DNA from: Drosophila pseudoobscura
Lineage: Eukaryota > Arthropoda > Insecta > Diptera > Drosophilidae
Reading direction: 5' to 3'
Assembly: GCF_009870125.1 (NCBI RefSeq)
Contig: NC_046683.1
Coordinates: 66,913,869 to 66,977,868, forward strand
Length of the DNA stretch: 64,000 nucleotides
The translations under genes and the position numbers were made by a program. The notes under the pieces are model-generated. The model was not told the origin of the DNA and ran no database searches. It saw only the letters and a list, made by a program, of their open reading frames with translations. Shown piece after piece: positions 14,384-25,362 of this stretch (its first letter is position 1; each line of letters starts with the position of its first letter).

Positions 14384-15439
14384 TGCGCGGGGCAGTTGGG
14401 GAGCAAAGAAAATTACATGCGCCAAAGCCTTTTTTGCATATTTGGCATCCAGCAGAAGAAAAAGAAAAAGAAAAAAAGGCACCAACAACAATTTAAATTG
14501 ATGCCAACGGATCGAGAGTCGAAGAGGGAGATACCCTGGAATGAATACAATGCAGGGAGCCCAGGATTATGCCTAGAGACGGCCTCCAAACGAGCCCCTT
14601 GGCAGGCGGCCCTCCGAGGCACAGCTGGCTGGCCAAGGCCAACGATTCTCCGACTCGAGCAATACTTTGCTATAAGAAACCGTCCCGTAGTGTTTCCGAT
14701 TCAAGACACTTGCCAGTCGAAATCGCATCCCCCCACGGATGCTTCAAATCTTCAAAATATCGATTCTCCTGGTGGTGGCCAAAAGCATGATACCCTGTTT
14801 TCTGTTTCCCTGTGAAGGGTATATAGAAAACGTAACAAGTGCAACGACAGCGACAACGAAAGCTTGGGAAACTGGTCTGCTGCTCGGCTCCTCTGCTGCT
14901 CTGTGCCCTGGGATCTGTGTGTGGAATCTGGGGATGGGATGGGAAGGGGATGCCTCATGCCTCATGCCTCATGCCCCCTCTGTACGAGTATGTGTGTGTG
15001 TGTAGATATAGTTTATGTATTATATAATTTGGTGGACGCTGTGCTGAGATTCAGCCACCGCCACCGCCATCGCTGGCGCTGCAGCAGCTCTAATGAGGCA
15101 GAGGAGTCGGAGTCGTCTCCAAGTGCAAATATGCAGGGTATTCCAAAGCGATGGGGTATGCCAGATAGCGAGCGGCAAGGGGGCCAGAGGCAGAGGCACA
15201 GCTGATAACGAGATTAAGGAATGAGGCAATGATTAATTGCCATGCGGTGCAGCGTCCAGGCAGCGTCGTTTGTGCAACATCTTCATGCAGCCTGCCAGCC
15301 AGCCAGTGAATCAATTATAGGGTATTCTACGAGTCGACAAGTCTTTGGGCCTTCGAATCTCGATAATAACCAAATACTATACCATAATAATACTAAATAC
15401 TAAATACAAAAAACTGGATACACCGAAACATACTCGAAT
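11561..15439. other. Gene-poor DNA, microsatellites only
   Basis: Holds a GATA-type tetranucleotide run (11930-11965), GTT runs (12475-12510, 12663-12702), GTATCT hexamers (12751-12806), a GT run (13529-13554) and a CA run (14344-14382). The minus-strand frame through 11510-12079 has an ATG but is built largely from the tetranucleotide run and biased sequence, so I did not call it a gene. Confidence 0.55.
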
Positions 15440-16137
15440 TATCGATCAGGATCCAGCCGTGCGCAATTCGGCCAGTTCTCCGGGTTTATGCAGCCCGTGC
15501 CCGTGCCCGTGCCCGTGCTCTTTGAGTTTCTCCACCAACTGGTTGTGGAGCTGAAGATGGGCCAGATGGCCAGCCGGAAGCCACACACATGGATCGCATG
15601 CTCTATGCCCTGGAGATTTTCTGCGAGAACCTCGAGGAATGCCAGGATTATGCCAAGTCTGCACATAATTTTAGTCCTGATTGTACGTCTTTTTTATGTC
15701 TCGTGCATGTGATGAAACTTCGAAATCCTTTCCTCAGCTTCCTAGACGTTTATCGACGGATGAACAGAGATCAAAGTTCAGGCGAAATGTTGATAGGGAT
15801 TGCCATGGGAGTGGCTTTGACTCAAGAAACAGGAAGAGGGCAAACCCTGGCCCCATTACCAATAATAGATATCTGAGTTTTATACGAAATTTCCGCCAGA
15901 GCAACAGGACCTCAACATTGGACCTCAAGCCGCAGGATGTGATACGACAGGCGGCCAAGGCCTGGCGCCGACTTGCAGCAGCAACTCCCAACGGCCTCCT
16001 CGCTCAAAGAGTTTTGGGTACGAAGAACTGTACGACGTATACAAAGCTCTCCAACAGATGAGCTGCTGGAAGCCGTCCCCATCCTTGGCGTTCAATGGCA
16101 AGTCTACTCGTAGATACATTGACGATTTGGGGCGGTA
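15440..16137 (+). pseudogene. MST-HMG-box-like sperm chromatin gene, decayed or frame-shifted
   Basis: Unrecognised as a specific gene. Three collinear coding-like blocks lie in different frames. 15440-15586 gives a segment ending VVELKMGQMASRKPHT. 15589-15681 starts with ATG and gives MDRMLYALEIFCENLEECQD and onward. 15738-16010 gives a basic stretch followed by YLSFIRNFRQ, then L-P-x-x-V-I-R and A-x-x-W-R-R-L. That last pattern fits the MST-HMG-box of fly protamine-like proteins (Mst35B, Mst77F families), which package DNA in the spermatid nucleus. A GT at 15683 and an AG at 15737 could border a 55 bp intron but do not keep phase. A weaker pair (GT at 15687, AG ending 15745) does. After about 16000 a third frame (YEELYDVYKALQQ) continues to a stop at 16135-16137. 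So this is either a pseudogene with at least two frame changes, a gene with unusual splicing, or sequence error at the CACACACA tract near 15583. Confidence 0.4.
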
Positions 16138-17924
16138 TTTCTAGTATTTCTAGTATTTTTGTATTTAAATTTAGTTTCTGTCTTTCAGCTGCCATCCACA
16201 CTTGTCAGATGGGCATCAGGTGCGGGTCCTGCCAGAAACATCATTGTCCTGCCTTGTGGATGCATCTGGAAGAAGTGCATATACCCTGCTACCCTATAAC
16301 TACCCTATAACTACCTGAAATAGCAATCAACAGAGCCTGCAGCAGAAACAAGAGCTACAAAGGCGTCTTGTCTACAAAATATTTTGCGTTTCTGCGGCTG
16401 GGAGCTGCCCCAAAAGCACGGGGTACATCGTACTCGAATTTATATGTGTTTAGTATAAAGAAAATACAGGCTGGAGATTACAATCGCTTGTAATAAATAC
16501 CTTAAGTATCGCATATATCAGTAACCCAAGGACGTGGATCGTAAGTCAGGCCCCGGCTTCGAGCCCGAACATTATTATTAAGCGGAGAAACCGAGCGGAG
16601 CAGTAGCCACCGCCACAAGATGTGGCAGACGCAGACGGAGATGCAGACGTCGACGAAGGCGGGGACTCCACTCACCGAACGACGGACATCCGTCGCAGGG
16701 GCAGGCAGCGGGGATCGGGGAGCAGGCAGCAGACAGCAGGCTCTTGACTTACGTGCAACAATTTAACAACTTAATTATTGCTAAACTACGCGAGCAACAA
16801 CCTGCAACCTGCAGCAGCACGAAAGAGGGAGCAGGGAGCAGGGAGAGGGAGACCGGCACCAAACTCTATCCATAAATAAAACACCAGTGCGTATGAGTAA
16901 TAAGAGCAGAAATAATAAGGCTGTTGGCTGCCACAAAAGATTGCAAGACTGCGATATGCCCCCAAAAGATGATCATCCCCGGGAACGATGGAGAGAGCGA
17001 AAATAGAAACAACAACTGGAGGCGGCTGCTCCTGCCTCCTGCCTCCTCCTCCTCCTCCTCCTGGGCTTCCTTGTCATTGAGTAATCTATCGACAGGTTGG
17101 CCATTTAGTCCCCCCCCCCCACTCCCGAGGGAACGTCGCGTCGTACGAGTCGGGGAGTGTGTGTAAATTAGCATAAAAACGCAATTTTTGAATATTAATG
17201 TGCAGCGGCAGTGGCGACATCTTCCCCCCATTCCATCCCCAGCCCCAGCCCCCGCCCAGAGTCGCTGTGCCACCGATTGCGTGCCACTTGGCTTACACGA
17301 TGCTGCTCTCCTGCTGCTGCTCTTATTCTTGTCACACATCTCCAGTTTTCCAGCTGCTGCTGCTGCTGCTGCAGCACTCATTGCCACGGCCGCTAATCAG
17401 ATTCCCCCGCATTGATAACACCCCCTGGCAATGGTGCCACCGATGCCACCGATGCCACTGCCACTGGGCTACGAGAGTTGCAGGTTGCACTATCGGTTTC
17501 TGGCCGCATCTCTCACTCCGTTTCGAGTGGCACTGCTGGCACGCATATGGCTCTGGTTTTAGTTCTGGCTTCTGGCTGCTGGCTGCTAGCTGCTGGCTGC
17601 TGGCTCCTGGCTTCTGGAGATACATGAGAAATGTATCCGTATCTCCGGGAATGCATCAAATATGCCTTTGCCGTTGCGTAATATGGGAAGCTGCCAATGA
17701 AATCTCCAAAAGATTGTCAGAAATTGTAACCAAAAATGGACCAAGCCGTGCCAGGGACCAGAAGAGCATCTTCCATTGGAAGAGGGCTGCGACAGGAGCT
17801 CCCGCATCTGGTGGGGGCAGGGAGAGGCATTCGATTTCGACTACCCCACTGGGTACCGTTTTACTTCTCTCCTTCTCCCCCTTTTGACAGCCGTCAAAAG
17901 TCAAGCCGAACATCTGTTGCAACA
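16138..17924. other. Non-coding stretch
   Basis: I see no exon I can support. A polypyrimidine-AG at 16188 is followed by a Cys/His-containing frame to about 16316, too short to assign. GA- and CTCCT-rich runs lie at 16820-16850 and 17030-17065. Confidence 0.5.
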
Positions 17925-18055
17925 GCTGATTTTGAGCTATTGAATGCCTTTATAGGGGTGACCCGAATAGTCGCGTGTTTAAACGATAAAAATGAGATTT
18001 TGAATGAGTTTAGGACCGGTTTCTCGACTTCTGGTTATAGTATGATATAGTTGAC
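17925..18055 (+). mobile_element. Short LINE reverse-transcriptase-like fragment
   Basis: One frame gives a segment ending LNEFRTGFSTSGYS, similar to the conserved N-x-x-Q-x-G-F-R-x-G-x-S-T region at the start of the finger domain of non-LTR retrotransposon RTs. Only about 40 residues are visible before a stop. I see no ends. It would be a small dead remnant. Confidence 0.3.
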
Positions 18056-18729
18056 CGATTCTAATGTTACACGTAGAGTGGATGTGGCCGTTTCGCCCAC
18101 TGTGCAGCATCCCGCAGCAGATCTAGGCGCCTACAGGGGCAGAATACTATGAAATATACTATATAGGGTATGAGTCTGGCAAAGGGGCTCTGACATTACA
18201 CTTGGCTAACTTTCTGCGAAGAGAGAAGGAGATTGCCTGAATGACTGAAGCACGATTTGTGGCAAAATTGGATCTTAGGAGTTTAACAATCGACTATCTC
18301 TGTCGCAGCGCTACAATGCTTTCAGCTCTCGCATACAATGAATCTCTCGTTCCCACTGCATGCTCTTCCCATAGGAATACCTCTTTTGCAGGAATCATTT
18401 GAACACTTCCACTTTGGAATGGGAACTGCCGATCGACAGTTTGGTCCCTCCCCATCCTGAGGAAGTAGGTAAGTAGGTTCTCCTAATCATCCAGAGTTGT
18501 CCAAACCGGAAAAGATATGACGCAGTTATAGGGCAGTAAAATCAATAACTGCAAATACAAAAATATCCACATTTCTCTTGATGCCAATCTGTCTCCCAAC
18601 AATAGGCACAAGACTCAAGAAGACTCCCGATCACAAGAACCCGCGGCACGTCCAGAACGGACGATAGATGGCGGACAAGCAAAACCATTTAACATAGAAT
18701 TAACATAACATGACCGTTCAGTATTAACA
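18056..18729. other. Non-coding left flank of the tandem array
   Basis: No coding signal. This is single-copy sequence within the window. The repeat similarity starts abruptly at TTCGACATG (18730). Confidence 0.5.
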
Positions 18730-19319
18730 TTCGACATGTAATAAGTAATGTCACATCTGCTCAACTACATAAGGGAGCGCCACTGCGCCGCCATGTAGAT
18801 GACTACGACATGTCCATGTAGCTGCACAGCGCCGCTCCAAGCATTTGCTACATTTTGGAAGTGTTGCAGCCGCCCTTTTTCGATTGCTAGCCGGATATGA
18901 CGTCACTTGCCATACTTTTGGTGGGGCAGAACCTTAAAATTCAGAAAAACCATCCAAATTATCCATAAAAGGCGTTTATTTAAGAGTGGATTCTGGGCGA
19001 AAGACAGATGGAATCATCTGTCATGTGTTGACAGGAAAGGTAAACACTTTTCTACGAAAAAAAATTAAGTTAATGATAATCCGCTTACGTTGAACATCGA
19101 TGGGTCGATGGATCGATGGATCGCCTACACATTCTAGAGAACGAAGAAGCTAAAAATGTGGACAAGTTTAGATAAAATATTGAATGGCACACGCTTTTCG
19201 CATCTTCAAAAAATAAAACAAAACCTTGCCTCTGATTTTACAATGTGATGATTCATTTCTGCAAGTAACATAATAATTTTAACAAATCAAGCGAAAGGCC
19301 AACCATCTTTGACATCTCT

Positions 19320-20165
19320 TTATAATGTGCCTGCTGATGGACTCTTCGTCGGTTTGCCTTTGGGACCAGCCACGAAAGAGGCATTTGGCACACGGACCTG
19401 CTTGCCGTCCGAAAACTCCTCGCCCATCGATGGAACGCTGCGCATATAGCCGAGCGAGGCAATGTGGAGAGCCTCGTCGGTCTCGGCGGTTAACGGGCGG
19501 TTGGTCTGGGCCGTCAACTGCTGGTAGCACGGGTGGCTGGGATCAAGGACCGGCTCTGGGTCGATCCTGTACCCGCCTTCATTGGACTCGGCGTGGGCCA
19601 AGGAGTGCGAGCTGGGTTGCTCTGGGTCCAGTAGCTGGTGCTCTTCCTCCATCACGGTGTCGTGCGTGGCCCGTGTCGGGCCGGTCTCGTCCACGCCAGA
19701 ACTTGGCTCGCACTTGCAGGTCGGCTCTGAGGGGAACATATCACCGAACTCCTCGGCAATCAGGCGACGGGCCAGCGGTACCGAGAAGTACTCCTTGTAG
19801 TGCAGCTTGCGGCGGCGCTCGAACTCAATGCGCCGCACCTTCTCCTCCACGGACTCGGGGAAGTCCTCATCGTCCGACGAGTCATCGGAGTCCTCCTCTA
19901 TGCCAAAGCAGGGCGTCGCCGACTGCGAGGTTAAGCGCAGTTTCTCCATCAGTTCGGCGGTGTCCAGCTTCTTTGGCAATTCATCCTCGAACACGAACGG
20001 GGTCTTCGGCTCGTCAATGATCATGTGTCCGTAGGTTTTGCCTTCCGGATGGAAGGTCGCCAGCACGTTTAGTTCGTCGAACTTGGCCGTCTTCTGGTCT
20101 GCTGGCTTCTGCGGTGCCTCGTTGCTGCCGCCCTTCAGTATACCCTTTAAGTCGTCAGAGTTCAT
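19320..20165 (-). CDS. I-2: Protein phosphatase inhibitor 2-like protein, tandem copy 1
   Basis: A 281 aa intronless frame starting at an ATG whose complement is at 20163-20165. Inhibitor-2 binds the catalytic subunit of protein phosphatase 1 in nucleus and cytoplasm and blocks its active site. All three PP1-contact regions are present: KGILK at residues 7-11, KFDELNVLATFHP at 28-40 with the GSK3-type site IDEPKTPF at 50-57 (T55), and the helix with RRKLHYKE at 118-125 followed by LARRLI (131-136). An acidic serine-rich tract spans about 90-108, as in the family. Beyond residue 137 is a roughly 145-residue tail rich in Pro, Glu and Ser with no similarity I know, making it longer than human I-2 (about 205 aa). 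A TTTATT on the plus strand at 18975-18980 is a possible poly(A) signal. It could be I-2 itself or an intronless paralogue of it. Confidence 0.85.
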   Translation of the reverse strand: MNSDDLKGILKGGSNEAPQKPADQKTAKFDELNVLATFHPEGKTYGHMIIDEPKTPFVFEDELPKKLDTAELMEKLRLTSQSATPCFGIEEDSDDSSDDEDFPESVEEKVRRIEFERRRKLHYKEYFSVPLARRLIAEEFGDMFPSEPTCKCEPSSGVDETGPTRATHDTVMEEEHQLLDPEQPSSHSLAHAESNEGGYRIDPEPVLDPSHPCYQQLTAQTNRPLTAETDEALHIASLGYMRSVPSMGEEFSDGKQVRVPNASFVAGPKGKPTKSPSAGTL

Positions 20166-20479
20166 TGTGCGTTTGTGGAGAATGTTTGTCGCTTGTGAAA
20201 TAAATTATTATTGTGCTATCTGATATTTTGTATTGTTTCGCTACGAGTGCTGCTGTACAACTGCTTGTTTTACTCGAATAGGCGACCTACTGGAAGGTGA
20301 CAGGACAACAACGGCTTGCTTCCTTGCTGGCTTTCTTCCTTTTTTTCTTTCTTAAATTTCGAGTAATTTCTGTACTTTTGACTTTGTTTTCTAAACAAAC
20401 TTCTCAATTCCCACATATCTCAGCCTCGGCTTACAGGTTTCTGCCTTGGGAAGTGCTTTTCAGAGTATTCCCTTAGAAT

Positions 20480-21870
20480 TTCAACGCATCCCAGTGCAAT
20501 ACTGGACGACCTATTGCACCAGATGAACGAAAAGAACAACATGACCACCAAGAAGATGATGTCGCCCATGAAGGAGCTGCAACTGGAGGTCAGGTGCCTG
20601 TTGAAGAAGAGAAGGCAGCTACGGGGGAATGGCAATGCCACTGGCACACCGCAGGACCCCCACCCAGACCCCACAAAACCCAGAGTGGCCAAGGGACTCA
20701 GACAACACCAGGACTCCGCAGGAACGGACCAACACCCCGGGACAAGGAGGACGGCGTGCACGGTAAGCACAAACTACCGACGCCAGCCGACAAGAGGCGA
20801 CCAAGAAGCCGTCGAGCGGCGAACTTCTCCTCAGGATGCAACAACCGTCTGATCCTGCCTGGACTTGACCTCTGACCCAGTAGTCTTAGAAGGCAAACCA
20901 GGCAGTAATATCTACCCTAGCAGTCGTGAAGCCCATCCAGCAGATAGTGGCGGACGAAGTGCTCGATGTAGACGGCTGCGACTTGGGGCAAGTACCGAGC
21001 AGCACCGGGGATGCGAAGAGTGTATGGTGCCCGCAGGTGGCCACACAGAAGTCCCAGCCCGCCCTCGCCCAGACGCTCCTGGGTTGTGTGCCGCATGCGA
21101 CGACGTATTATGCCGATTACTACTACTGCTACAAGTGTATGGCCTAAGGACAGGAACAGGCTGTGGAGAGGCCCCTCTCCACATGCAGAACCATTGCAAG
21201 ACCCCCCCAAGTGTCTTCAGTGCGTGGGCAACAACGGAGATACTCGCTCAACAGCTCCCTTGGTCCTCAGTCGCAGCCGTCCGCAGAACAAGACGGCCAT
21301 TTCCCAGCTTATTGATGGGTAAGCTACTCCATCTTAACCTCAACCACTGCCGTACTGCCCAGGACTTGATGACACACACGGTTCTGAAGCAGCAGATCAA
21401 CGTAGTGCTGCTCAGTGGGCCCTACAAGGGGACAAATCTGTGGAAGCGATCACATAGAGCATCCAGGTTGGGCTATATGTATATTTGGTAGTCACATCTT
21501 TGTATAGCTACTATATAGGGCCTCGCTTCACGCAGCACGAATATCAGGCGATCATCAGAGATCACAGATCCCCGGTCATAACAGCGGGGGACTTCAACGC
21601 CTGGGCCACGACTTGGGCACGCCCCGTGGAACAGCGCTCCTGGACGAATTCACAAGCCTGAACGTCTGTCTCCTGAACATAGGAAGCATCCCGACGTACA
21701 ACAATGCGGGCCGGGAGTCATCATAGACCTCACCTTTGCAAGCATGGTGACGGACATCTCGCCATTAGGAATGAAACAAGGGTGCAACAAAGTGTCATTC
21801 AAGGCCAACTGGAAAGCCCTAAGAGACGCCATCAGAAGGAAACCCGCAAGGTCCTAAGCGACCACAGAAG
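20480..21870 (+). mobile_element. R1/LOA-clade LINE remnant, 5' part (unit 1)
   Basis: Broken frames carry a gag-like segment with a Cys-rich knuckle-like stretch (around 21010-21310), then an apurinic-type endonuclease start, LHLNLNHCRTAQDL and onward (from about 21322), and the endonuclease motif GDFNAWATTW near 21590 followed by an S-x-I-DLTFAS-like stretch near 21720. The N-x-N-x-x-R-x-A-x-D-L opening is typical of the R1/LOA group. Frames are interrupted several times, so it cannot move by itself. It is followed by a different LINE, after which sequence of the same clade resumes. Confidence 0.65.
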
Positions 21871-21984
21871 CACCCAAGACGCGGCTCCAGCTACCGGAAG
21901 CGACAAATGCAACGTAGCGGTCGGAAGTATAACATCCTGGCTCGCAATGAATGGTCTGTCCTTGCCTTCACTACCTAGGGGTAT

Positions 21985-22918
21985 TTGAAGAGTCCTCCCT
22001 CTCCTAACCAGTAAAGGTTTCTTCGCGACTACCACAGGGCAGCCACCTAGACCCCTTACTCTTCACACTCTTTATCAATGACTTGCCTTCGGTATTAACA
22101 TACTCTCGAATACTTATGTATGCGGGTGATGCTAAGCTCTGTGTCCAGTATAAGGACATTTCATTACATTCCCGCTTGTAATCCGATCTCAACAACTTTC
22201 AGTCGTGGTGTTGTGCAAACTTGTTGCACCTCAATGGCTCGAAATGCAAAGCTATGACATTTCACCGTTCTAGCCCCTTGTTGGCTCCCTATACCCTATG
22301 TGGTGCTTCTCTTGGGAAAATTACCCTGGTGGATGATCTTGGTGTTATGTTAGATGCCAAGCTAAAGTTTTCTGAACACATTTCTACCATGGTAAAAAAG
22401 GCCATGCGCGTGCTTGGATTTATTAAGAGGTGGTCAAAGAAATTGGACGACCCCTATATAACAAAGACTCACTACACCTCGCTAGTTCCTGTGTATGGTG
22501 CCCGCAGTACAAAGTACACCAGGACCGTATAGAATCAGTACAGAAAAGCTTTTTACTCTTTGCTCTGCGGGGCCTTAACTGGGATGCGGGTGGGAGACTC
22601 CCATCTTACTCTAGCAGACTGCCATTAGTAAACGTCCCATCCTTAGTTGACAGTAGAAAAATGCTTGGTGTGACTTTTGTGCACAACTTGATCAGGGTTG
22701 ACACAGACAGCCCTGTTGGGATCTGTTCCTATTAGACTCACTGGAATTTTGATACCGTTGTTCCTTCCTCTTTGTATATCGAATTATTCCTTTCATGAAC
22801 CGTTTAGGGTCTTATGCTCGGATTATAATTCCGTCTACCATATTATATCCACCACTGATTCTCTTCCTCTTATTAAGTTACTAATCCTCACCAACCTTTC
22901 TAGTAATTATTAATTGTA
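21985..22918 (+). mobile_element. Jockey/I-type LINE reverse-transcriptase fragment (unit 1)
   Basis: Frames give VPQGSHLGPLLFTLFINDLP-like sequence (about 22020-22085), then MYAGDAKLC where active RTs have Y-A-D-D, then FQSWCCANLLHLNGSKCK and onward, DDLGVMLDAKLKFSEHI, and a C-terminal LFALRGLNWD block (to about 22735). The catalytic YADD is read as YAGD and the frame is interrupted, so it is dead. The 3' end lies near 22918, where AT-rich sequence meets a GTATTT/GCATTT run. It appears inserted in, or fused to, the R1/LOA-type element on either side. Confidence 0.7.
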
Positions 22919-23094
22919 GTGGTATTTGTATTTGCATTTGTATTTGTACGGGTGCGGTTCGGCTACGCGCCGCGCGTCACGCGGCAGCGCCCCTCGGTCG
23001 GTTGGGCGGGAGGAGGGCTGCGTTTTGCCTGGCATCCGCGGGCCACTTGACGGGCCACTTGACGGTGCAGTAATTGCATCGCCTCTTGTAAGAT

Positions 23095-23604
23095 CCAATC
23101 ATTGCCTGTCAACGTCCCAGATAGTGCTAGACCAGAGGCCTACTTTCAAGGCACACCTCGAGTACGCATGCGCGAAGGCAGCAAAGCAACGGCGGCCATT
23201 AGCAGGATGGTGGCCAACACAGGATGTCGACGACCTTCATAGTCCTACATGGATCAGTCGTGTGAGCACCAGCAATGAGGCGCCGTCATACAGCACAGAC
23301 AGCAGAGGCGCATACAGACGCTGTGCCCTCAGGGTTGCATGCTGGTCGAACGGCTAAGCGGCAGAATGGCATGACGGTTCACGATGGGACAAAGCCGAGA
23401 AGGGAAGATGAAGGAAAATAGACGAGCCCAGGAGTAAACGCAGACACCCTCACCGAACGGATGATAGCCGACGAGCAGACGTGGCACGTGGCTGCCAATA
23501 TGGCAGCAAGCGTCATCAAGGAGCCGAGCCAAGGAGCGAAGCCGGGAAGACCCCACACTCCGCACCACGAAGTAATACCTCCCCACAACATCCCGTTATT
23601 TACG
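23095..23604 (+). mobile_element. R1/LOA-clade LINE remnant, 3' part (unit 1)
   Basis: The frame from about 23115 gives VLDQRPTFKAHLEYACAKAA, the post-catalytic segment seen in R1/LOA ORF2. A later frame gives DTLTERMIADEQTWHVAANM (around 23440-23500), resembling the C-terminal end of those proteins. The central RT domain of this element is missing. The repeat unit ends just after it, at 23604, where it joins the next inhibitor-2 segment. Confidence 0.55.
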
Positions 23605-24202
23605 TTCGACATGTAATAAGTAATGTCACATCTGCTCAACTACATAAGGGAGCGCCACTGCGCCACTGCGCCGCCATGTAGATGACTACGACATGTCCAT
23701 GTAGCTGCACAGCGCCGCTCCAAGCATTTGCTACATTTTGGAAGTGTTGCAGCCGCCCTTTTTCGATTGCTAGCCGGATATGACGTCACTTGCCATACTT
23801 TTGGTGGGGCAGAACCTTAAAATTCAGAAAAACCATCCAAATTATCCATAAAAGGCGTTTATTTAAGAGTGGATTCTGGGCGAAAGACAGATGGAATCAT
23901 CTGTCATGTGTTGACAGGAAAGGTAAACACTTTTCTACGAAAAAAAATTAAGTTAATGATAATCCGCTTACGTTGAACATCGATGGGTCGATGGATCGAT
24001 GGATCGCCTACACATTCTAGAGAACGAAGAAGCTAAAAATGTGGACAAGTTTAGATAAAATATTGAATGGCACACGCTTTTCGCATCTTCAAAAAATAAA
24101 ACAAAACCTTGCCTCTGATTTTACAATGTGATGATTCATTTCTGCAAGTAACATAATAATTTTAACAAATCAAGCGAAAGGCCAACCATCTTTGACATCT
24201 CT

Positions 24203-25048
24203 TTATAATGTGCCTGCTGATGGACTCTTCGTCGGTTTGCCTTTGGGACCAGCCACGAAAGAGGCATTTGGCACACGGACCTGCTTGCCGTCCGAAAACT
24301 CCTCGCCCATCGATGGAACGCTGCGCATATAGCCGAGCGAGGCAATGTGGAGAGCCTCGTCGGTCTCGGCGGTTAACGGGCGGTTGGTCTGGGCCGTCAA
24401 CTGCTGGTAGCACGGGTGGCTGGGATCAAGGACCGGCTCTGGGTCGATCCTGTACCCGCCTTCATTGGACTCGGCGTGGGCCAAGGAGTGCGAGCTGGGT
24501 TGCTCTGGGTCCAGTAGCTGGTGCTCTTCCTCCATCACGGTGTCGTGCGTGGCCCGTGTCGGGCCGGTCTCGTCCACGCCAGAACTTGGCTCGCACTTGC
24601 AGGTCGGCTCTGAGGGGAACATATCACCGAACTCCTCGGCAATCAGGCGACGGGCCAGCGGTACCGAGAAGTACTCCTTGTAGTGCAGCTTGCGGCGGCG
24701 CTCGAACTCAATGCGCCGCACCTTCTCCTCCACGGACTCGGGGAAGTCCTCATCGTCCGACGAGTCATCGGAGTCCTCCTCTATGCCAAAGCAGGGCGTC
24801 GCCGACTGCGAGGTTAAGCGCAGTTTCTCCATCAGTTCGGCGGTGTCCAGCTTCTTTGGCAATTCATCCTCGAACACGAACGGGGTCTTCGGCTCGTCAA
24901 TGATCATGTGTCCGTAGGTTTTGCCTTCCGGATGGAAGGTCGCCAGCACGTTTAGTTCGTCGAACTTGGCCGTCTTCTGGTCTGCTGGCTTCTGCGGTGC
25001 CTCGTTGCTGCCGCCCTTCAGTATACCCTTTAAGTCGTCAGAGTTCAT
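24203..25048 (-). CDS. I-2: Protein phosphatase inhibitor 2-like protein, tandem copy 2
   Basis: The nucleotide frame and 281 aa product look identical to copy 1 (the gene at 19320-20165), including KGILK (7-11), IDEPKTPF (50-57) and RRKLHYKE (118-125). Flanks are also shared: about 590 bases on its 3' side back to 23605 and about 300 bases on its 5' side, so any core promoter in that 300 bp was copied too. Upstream of that lies LINE DNA rather than the native flank. Nothing marks it as a pseudogene. Confidence 0.85.
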   Translation of the reverse strand: MNSDDLKGILKGGSNEAPQKPADQKTAKFDELNVLATFHPEGKTYGHMIIDEPKTPFVFEDELPKKLDTAELMEKLRLTSQSATPCFGIEEDSDDSSDDEDFPESVEEKVRRIEFERRRKLHYKEYFSVPLARRLIAEEFGDMFPSEPTCKCEPSSGVDETGPTRATHDTVMEEEHQLLDPEQPSSHSLAHAESNEGGYRIDPEPVLDPSHPCYQQLTAQTNRPLTAETDEALHIASLGYMRSVPSMGEEFSDGKQVRVPNASFVAGPKGKPTKSPSAGTL

Positions 25049-25362
25049 TGTGCGTTTGTGGAGAATGTTTGTCGCTTGTGAAATAAATTATTATTGTGCT
25101 ATCTGATATTTTGTATTGTTTCGCTACGAGTGCTGCTGTACAACTGCTTGTTTTACTCGAATAGGCGACCTACTGGAAGGTGACAGGACAACAACGGCTT
25201 GCTTCCTTGCTGGCTTTCTTCCTTTTTTTCTTTCTTAAATTTCGAGTAATTTCTGTACTTTTGACTTTGTTTTCTAAACAAACTTCTCAATTCCCACATA
25301 TCTCAGCCTCGGCTTACAGGTTTCTGCCTTGGGAAGTGCTTTTCAGAGTATTCCCTTAGAAT

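Noticed and set aside
19325-20020. A 231-codon plus-strand frame opposite the inhibitor-2 gene, repeated in each unit
   Set aside because: Its Arg/Ser/Pro-rich product is what the reverse of the I-2 codons gives. No family match, and the minus strand carries clear PP1-binding motifs.
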